64,000 nt of DNA from Chaenocephalus aceratus (taxonomy: Eukaryota > Chordata > Actinopteri > Perciformes > Channichthyidae), in NCBI GenBank assembly GCA_023974075.1, contig CM043800.1:34620459-34684458 (forward strand), read 5' to 3'. The translations under genes and the position numbers were made by a program. The notes under the pieces are model-generated. The model saw nothing but the letters and a program-made list of their open reading frames with translations. It did not search any database and was not told where the DNA came from. Positions 58,682 to 64,000 of this stretch are shown one piece after another. The first letter of the stretch is position 1; each line of letters starts with the position of its first letter.

Positions 58682-59596
58682 GTGATGGTTACTGTGAGAT
58701 GCGTAAGGGCACTGCGCCACTGGCTGCACCCGACTTTTCTAGTACGAGGTATGCCCATGGGTGCTGTCCTTTCACGGAAAGTGGTCACCACGGACGCATG
58801 TCTGACAGGTTGGGGAGGTATTTATGAAGGTCACCCGGTGAGGGGTCTCTGGAGCAGAGACCTCCAGCAGGCGCACATAAATTACCCGGAGCTTTTAGCG
58901 GTGTTTCTCACCCTAATACGCTTTCTGCCTTTCCTCAAGGGACATCACGTCCTCGTGAGGACAGACAATACGACCACAATATCGTATATTAACCGTCAAG
59001 GGGGTTTGCGTTCTCTCCAGTTACACACACTGGCGCGCAAACTTATCCTATGGAGCGGTAGACGTCTCCTCTCTCTGAGAGCGACGCACGTACCGGGAGT
59101 GATGAACCTCGGGGCAGATCTACTGTCCAGAGATGCACCACTTTATGCAGACTGGACTCTACATCCAAGGATTGTGAGCCAGCTGTTGGTGCGTTACAGC
59201 AGAGCCGCGGTGGATCTGTTCGCATCAAAAGACAACGCTCAGTGTCGGCTGTTCTTTTCGATGCGTGATCTAAATGCACCGTTAGGCGTGGATGCACTCG
59301 CGCACGATTGGCCCCCGGGCCTTCTGTACGCGTTTCCACCTCTGGCTCTGATACCTCCAACTCTGGCCAGAGTGAGAGTGCAACGCCACACACTTATTCT
59401 GATAGCTCCACTCTGGCCAGCTATGTACTGGCTAGCGGAGATATATCAGCTGCTGTGCGGGCAGCCTTGGCAGCTCCCACTACGCAGGGACATACTGTCC
59501 CAAGCGGGGGGTGCGATCTTTCACCCACACCCAGAGCGCTTGGCTCTATGGGCCTGGCCCGTGAGTGGTACCATGATCGGGGGTGCTTTGTCATAA
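58682..59596 (+). pseudogene. DIRS RNase H region
   Basis: The frame carries VTTDACLTGWGGIY, NYPELLAVFL, VRTDNTTTISYIN and LGADLLSRDA. These contain the D, E, D and D expected for an RNase H active site. It should be fused to the preceding RT but is separated by stops and a frame change. After about residue 160 it continues with FASKDNAQC and the PPLALIPPTLARV segment found in DIRS Pol, and ends HPERLALWAWPVSG. Confidence 0.85.
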
Positions 59597-59604
59597 TGAC
59601 CAAG

Positions 59605-59880
59605 CCCCCTGTGTCCTGGGCTATCCCTTACAAGGGCAAGCCTATTACTAAGCAACGGCTCTCCCACTGTTGTGTGGAAGCAATTGCTGTGGGGCCCATA
59701 CAAGTCAGAGCTCGCAGGCACCCTCGGGTTCGCGAGTTTTCTCTTGACTCAGGGTCTGGCGGCATCCTGGGCTCTGTCCAGGATGTCTCCCTTTCAAGAC
59801 ATTGGTGCAAGCGGCGAGCTGGTACTCGCCGCTCACTTGTGTTCGCCTTTTAACAGTCTGGGCGTTCTACTCCCAGGCTG
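59605..59880 (+). pseudogene. Remnant of DIRS tyrosine recombinase C-terminus
   Basis: GKPITKQRLSH in one frame and then LAASWALSRMSPFQDI in another match the last part of DIRS tyrosine recombinases, which is usually followed by an ARFY-type motif with the catalytic tyrosine. Here that position reads CVRLL-like sequence. The first several hundred residues are missing, because RNase H sequence ends only about 10 bp earlier. This recombinase cannot be active. Confidence 0.65.
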
Positions 59881-59995
59881 ACTCAAGCAGTGCTGGGCAC
59901 CTGGTTGAGTCGGAGTCCTACCTGTTAACATTCTGATCGGTTGGCGATTTTCGAGATAAGCTCGTCTGGCAATACGGGAGCTACAATATCCCATA

Positions 59996-60085
59996 GTGAG
60001 ACATCGAACAGAGTGTTATGAATGAGAACTATAGGTTACTTACGTAACCCCAGTACTCAGAGTAACATGAAGTGAGATGTCTCAC
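59996..60085. repeat. Internal complementary region of DIRS
   Basis: 59996-60030 is complementary to the left end (54509-54543) with one mismatch. 60027-60085 is complementary to the right end (60271-60329) with about two mismatches. Both halves meet at AACT. In the DIRS-1 model this region joins the two ends to make a circular intermediate. Confidence 0.9.
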
Positions 60086-60107
60086 CAGACGGCCCTCCTT
60101 GCTATGG

Positions 60108-60280
60108 TGAAGCGAGAAGAGGTGCTTATTTTGAATGACACATGCGTTGTGGCGCAAGCTACTTATAGGGGGTGATTTCCCCTGACGCTGACGTCAAGAT
60201 CACCAGCTAATCAGGATTGGCTTAATGAGATTGATGCTTCTGTTTGCTCCACGATGAGGCGCATCCCATAGTGAGACATC
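60108..60280. repeat. Right inverted terminal repeat of DIRS
   Basis: This region is the reverse complement of 54534-54705 with scattered mismatches. It keeps GCTACTTATAGGGGG. Confidence 0.88.
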
Positions 60281-60329
60281 TCACTTCATGTTACTCTGAG
60301 GCCTGGGGTTACGTAAGTAACCTATAGTT

Positions 60330-60892
60330 ATACAATGCTTGATTTTGATGAAGAATCAATAAACACTCATAGATCATAGAACAAGCACTAAAACCAACAA
60401 AAATAGCCGGGTCTTCTCTGTGTAGTTTAGTAATATATCATATCATTGGAGCTATTGGAATGAAATGAGAGTTTTCTATACGCTGAATGTCCCTAAAATA
60501 TTCATATAAAATTGAAAAAGCTCTAGAATTAAATCAGAATAAACGTACGTTTTATTGTTTTTTGCATAGTTGTAATATCTGATATCGGTTTGGAGTTAAG
60601 TTATGCTGCAGTAGATATATTAAACTAAAGTGCAAAAGATAATGCTACACTGCGTTTAAACCGGATCCTCAATTAATAGATTGACAGCTGAGACACAATG
60701 CAACAGTTTAAGAGTTTGCTTTGCTCTCGAATGGAATTCTCAAGGTCCTTTGTCTGTACTTTGTTTTCTCTCTTCACATCATTGCAACCTCAGCATCAAT
60801 TGTTAAGTATTCGGAAAGAATGTAAAAGAATTGTCTGAAGCTAAAACCTGTTCTACTTTGTTTTCGCAGATGGACATGATGATTTACACACA
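60330..60892. other. Intergenic DNA upstream of the protease gene
   Basis: AT-rich sequence with no supported feature. It holds the upstream region of the protease promoter. Confidence 0.45.
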
Positions 60893-60957
60893 TATATAAA
60901 CTCATACTGTTTAGCCAACACCTTCACGTTTAGAACAGACAATCGAGCTGGCAGAAG
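60893..60957 (+). promoter_or_regulatory. Promoter and non-coding exon 1 of the astacin-like gene
   Basis: TATATAAA lies at 60893-60900. A short exon follows and ends GGCAGAAG at 60957 with donor GTAAAC. Confidence 0.6.
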
Positions 60958-61169
60958 GTAAACGCAGATGAGCATTTTCTGTCTTCTTTAAATACTGCAT
61001 TTTCAGATTAGTGAATAGGACACAATAATGTATATTAACTTTATCGTGTTTTGAAAGGTTTACGATTATATTTGTTCATATTATACAAATATATTACCAT
61101 ATTTTTGAATTTATCATGCTTATTAATATTGATCTTGTTTATATTTCTAGTTTGTTTCAAGACACAAGA

Positions 61170-61860
61170 ATGAAAGGCTACATTTTCCTTGTTGTGATTT
61201 TGACCGTTTCCTCATCATTCTCCAAAAGAACAGTAAGAGTTACTTTATTGTTGTACCTTTCCTTAATTTCCAATGTATTTGCTTGCTGTCGATTTCCTAA
61301 CATTTCATACAGGACTTAATGAAGTACTTTTTTAAATAAAAGTTAAGACTCATATTTAACGCATATTTAACTGTATCTGAAAAAAACTAACAATAGATGG
61401 AATGCGAACATGTTATTTGTATATTATGTTGTATGTTATATATTATAGTTTTACTCTTATTCATCTCCGCAAATGTAATTGTTCACAGGTCAGAATGGAG
61501 ATAGTGGGTAAGTTGTGGCATTTCATATTTTATCTTTTGTTTCATAAAATATATAATAATTACATTCTCAATGTTACTTTATAAGGCAACCTCTTATCTG
61601 TTTTGTAGACATTGGTGCAAGCAAGAGCATTCAAGAGGCAAACAAAGGTAAAGTTAAACATTTTCATACCATTAAATGGACCTTTTGGTAATATTGTTCT
61701 GTTAAGTTAATTTATAACCAAGAAACTTTATTGTGGCTTCATTGTGTCGTTATTGATATTCTGTTAAAAAACCATCTCCTTTTATGTGTTATCTTAGATT
61801 CTTTACAGGATGATATCCTGAAGGTGGGTTTTGCATTTTTAGGCAATATTCAAATGATAA

Positions 61861-61927
<67 letters not shown>

Positions 61928-62046
61928 ACATGATACAGTTTCTCATAAATCTTCTCAGGACCCACCAAACACAGAAAGGAGTGCCACTACTTATGAGAAA
62001 AGACTGTGGACATCCCCAGTCCCATATGTTTTGAATGAAGACCTTG
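61170..62046 (+). CDS. Astacin/meprin-like metalloprotease, 5' exons only
   Basis: Coding exons are 61170-61232, 61489-61507, 61609-61647, 61798-61823 and 61959-62046, all with GT/AG sites and matching phases (0, 1, 1, 0, 1). The signal peptide is MKGYIFLVVILTVSSSFS. A short propeptide contains LQDDILK, which aligns with the FxGDI aspartate switch that blocks the zinc in astacin zymogens. It ends with RLWTSPVPYVLNEDL, which matches the first strand of the astacin catalytic domain. The zinc motif HExxHxxGxxH should follow in later exons, but I found none by 64000. The gene may continue beyond the window or be truncated by the transposon-rich DNA after 62050. The last exon also reads into TAG if the donor GTGAAT is not used. 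Confidence 0.6.
61865..61926. repeat. (TG)n microsatellite in an intron
   Basis: About thirty TG units lie in the intron between the last two coding exons of the protease-like gene, 33 bp before the acceptor. A TG-run near an acceptor can influence splicing. Confidence 0.95.
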
Positions 62047-63269
62047 GTGAATATTAGTTTTCCTGCATTAACCAGAATATTTGTTTTAGTTAGGGACGCC
62101 TATGCAACATGTTAAGGAGTTATTTACATCATTGACAAGACAGAAGTTCAATATGCATCAGTTACCTGGAGGAGAAGAGCACCTGTTGTGAAAACAAATT
62201 TGTGAAATTCATACCAACAATGTATACAAGCGAGAATACCTCACATGAAGCTTAGCGCAAGTTCAGACAGGAAGACCTAACACTCCGTATTGCTCGTCAT
62301 GGCAATACTTGCTCCCTGCATCTAAATGACAGGGAGCGCCACTCCTCAGCTAACCTATCACGCCCCCCCATTACATGCCTAATTATCGCACCTGTTAATC
62401 CCTCTATATCAGCTGTCTTCCAGGTGTCAACGCGCAAGCAGCAGCAGGGCTTCGTCCCAGCTCCAGGCATTATTCATCAGCTCCGCAGTCTGGCGGATTA
62501 AGCTACAGGCGGCGTTCCCCAGTCGGCTAGCGGTTCCAGCCGGCCGCCCCGCAAACCTGGACGCGGGAGGAAAAGACAAGGAAATCGGGCTCCACGGAAG
62601 TTCCTCCGGCTTAATGGAAACGGGCTACTTCACCCAAACAAATGACGCACGCCTTCAGTCTCTCAAGAGGGCATCACTGGCTTCAGGGTCGCTCAAATGC
62701 GGCGCTTCCGGCTTCACGCGGAACGGGTCCTCATCGCATGCGAAGCTTTACCCATTCTGGCTTCAACCACAACCTACACTACATCCCATTGAAGCTACTT
62801 CCTCCTGCGCCTCACTCTAAAACAGGCGTCAGGGTAGCGCTGGCAAGAGGCAGTTGCAGCAAATTCACGAGATGTTTCGTTATATTGTCATGACATTCGG
62901 GGCATGCAGAGCGAGATCACTACCCCTTTAAGAGAGGGGTGTGGCGCGTGCAGGTGTGCTGGGCATGGTATGGTAGAGCGAGCGGGATTCATGTTTTCTA
63001 GTAATAAACGAGGCAGCAGAAAAAGGAATGTCTGTGATCTTACGAAACAGAAGAGCTAAATAAATGCAACGACCTCCCAAGAAGAGCTCGCCTCTCTCCA
63101 GTCTTTCCGATAAAATGGGTTATTGAACCCGAAGCGTGTTGCTTCTGCCCTGGGAGACGACAGAGTCACACCCCCCCCCCCCTCCCCATCTCCTCGACTA
63201 CGGTCTGGGAGCCGACAGGAAGTTCAATACGATGCATTGCTACCTTTAGTTCAGGGTAAGGTGAGTTCC
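62047..63269. other. GC-rich, probably retroelement-derived DNA
   Basis: From about 62270 the DNA becomes GC-rich, with CTCTATATCAGCTG, two AATAAA sequences (63003 and 63060) and a C-run at 63170. This looks like an LTR or a retroelement leader, but no paired repeat was found. No astacin exon was recognised here. Confidence 0.3.
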
Positions 63270-64000
63270 AGGCAGTGTTGGGTGTAACGTGTGTTATGGA
63301 AATCTAGGACCCAACACGGCTGGAGAGTACAAGTCAAAGTGATCAAAACAAATAAATGGTGAATCGAGCAGAGCTGTCTTTTTGGTTATTTATTTGAAGC
63401 TTCAAATAACATGATACAATAATAAAATAGACACAAGTCTCACAGAGCATAGAATAGTCTGCGAGAGTGTGCGCAGTACAATGAAAAAGCAGAGGTTATA
63501 TAGAAAAAGAGTGGGAATGTTATAAATCTTGTGTTCACACGGTCACATTGTTATTAGACATCTTCTGGCCTTGAGCTGTAGATAGCATAACGGTTCTCAG
63601 AGTAGGGAAGTTCTTGTGTGACTGTGTATGAGTCTCCCAGTAGCCAAAGCAGCTCTGTGGCCTTGAAGCGCCTGGGAATAAACCCAAAGGAGAGTAGATA
63701 GGAGAAGAAAACAGCACATGACATTTATGAGAAGCATTTGGTTTAAGCATATAAGGATATAATAAAAATGTCCACTACACGTGTTACAGTATGGAGTTTC
63801 AGTAACGTATTACTTGCATTACTAATGCAGTCGGGTAATTACTACCCATTACAATGCTCAGTAACTAACTCAGTTTCAAGCTTCAACACAGCGTTACCTG
63901 AAATGAATGGTGCCAACTCATTTCTAACATGCAAAAGACAAACAAATGCGTCTATGATGTATTTTCGATCAGACGAGATCTCTCTCCCCGGTCTGCGTGC
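63270..64000. repeat. Repeat with GCAGTGTTGGGTGTAACG start, interrupted
   Basis: GGCAGTGTTGGGTGTAACGT at 63272 and the 'cagtaacgtattacttgcattac' segment at 63800-63860 resemble the ends of a common fish hAT-like repeat. The part 63290-63775 in between looks like a later insert with a possible TGTTATGG...GTTACA outline. Both calls are tentative. Confidence 0.35.

Larger units (their letters stand above)
54510..60329 (+). mobile_element. DIRS retrotransposon with intact ends and a degraded recombinase
   Basis: The element has inverted terminal repeats (54534-54705 and 60108-60280), an internal complementary region (59996-60085), and coding order gag, RT, RNase H, recombinase remnant. No LTRs are present and no target duplication is seen, as expected for DIRS elements, which integrate through a tyrosine recombinase. 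The gag holds a SINE insertion, the RT/RNase H frame is split, and most of the recombinase is gone. Confidence 0.92.

Noticed and set aside
54509..60329. DIRS ends read as hAT or other DNA transposon terminal repeats
   Set aside because: The internal region complementary to both ends, together with RT and RNase H, identifies a DIRS element.
61731..62057. 108-residue frame through the (TG)n run
   Set aside because: It reads through an intron and microsatellite. Only its last part coincides with a real exon.
62614..62893. Two overlapping frames in GC-rich DNA
   Set aside because: No recognisable motif. GC-rich DNA has few stops by chance.

Overview
The window is teleost fish nuclear DNA. It has spliced genes with GT/AG introns and TATA promoters, teleost-type apolipoprotein genes, and a mix of transposons typical of fish: chromodomain Ty3/gypsy, DIRS, L2-type LINE, hAT, PIF/Harbinger-like and a tRNA-derived SINE. 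No bacterial, organellar or CRISPR-like feature was seen.

Layout. From 1 to about 31.3 kb lies a tandemly repeated unit built around an apolipoprotein A-IV-like gene and its flanks. Gene C (10333-11113, minus) is truncated. Gene B (27400-29288, minus) is complete. Between and beside them are at least three further copies of the flanks. The copies differ by insertions, so empty sites and filled sites can be compared directly. A Harbinger-like element (20309-21791; interrupted copy 1-10003; remnant 30312-30440) is absent from the third flank copy at 25007. A chromovirus (57-5532) sits inside the first Harbinger copy. An L2 fragment (11458-19633) was split first by a chromovirus (11523-15918) and by a THAP-bearing foldback element (15986-18670).

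From 31.3 to 43.4 kb a 5-kb hAT element (31295-36326) ends 240 bp before the TATA box of the third apolipoprotein gene, gene A (36565-37906, plus). It is followed by a deep nest: hAT (38282-43429), hAT (38815-42921), a 36-bp minisatellite, an A-rich-tailed insert, and an inverted-repeat element (39631-42370). From 46.9 to 54.4 kb are a LINE 3' end split by an 8-bp-TSD element, a second copy of the inverted-repeat family, a small hAT, a hAT transposase fragment with a BED finger, and a second LINE fragment. From 54.5 to 60.3 kb is a DIRS element with its terminal and internal complementary repeats intact but its tyrosine recombinase nearly gone. At 60.9-62.0 kb are the first six exons of an astacin/meprin-like metalloprotease gene. 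Its catalytic exons were not found before the window ends.

Host function is limited to the apolipoproteins (secreted lipid-binding proteins built from proline-punctuated amphipathic helices) and the start of the secreted protease. The most informative signals are a likely gene-conversion tract between the two inverted apolipoprotein genes, the truncated apolipoprotein gene that keeps its promoter and signal peptide, a UAAUG gag/pol stop-start shared by both chromoviruses, the THAP foldback element, a three-exon small ORF inside a transposon, and the DIRS end structure. I did not find a clearly new biological system. Identifications rest on reading motifs, without any database search.
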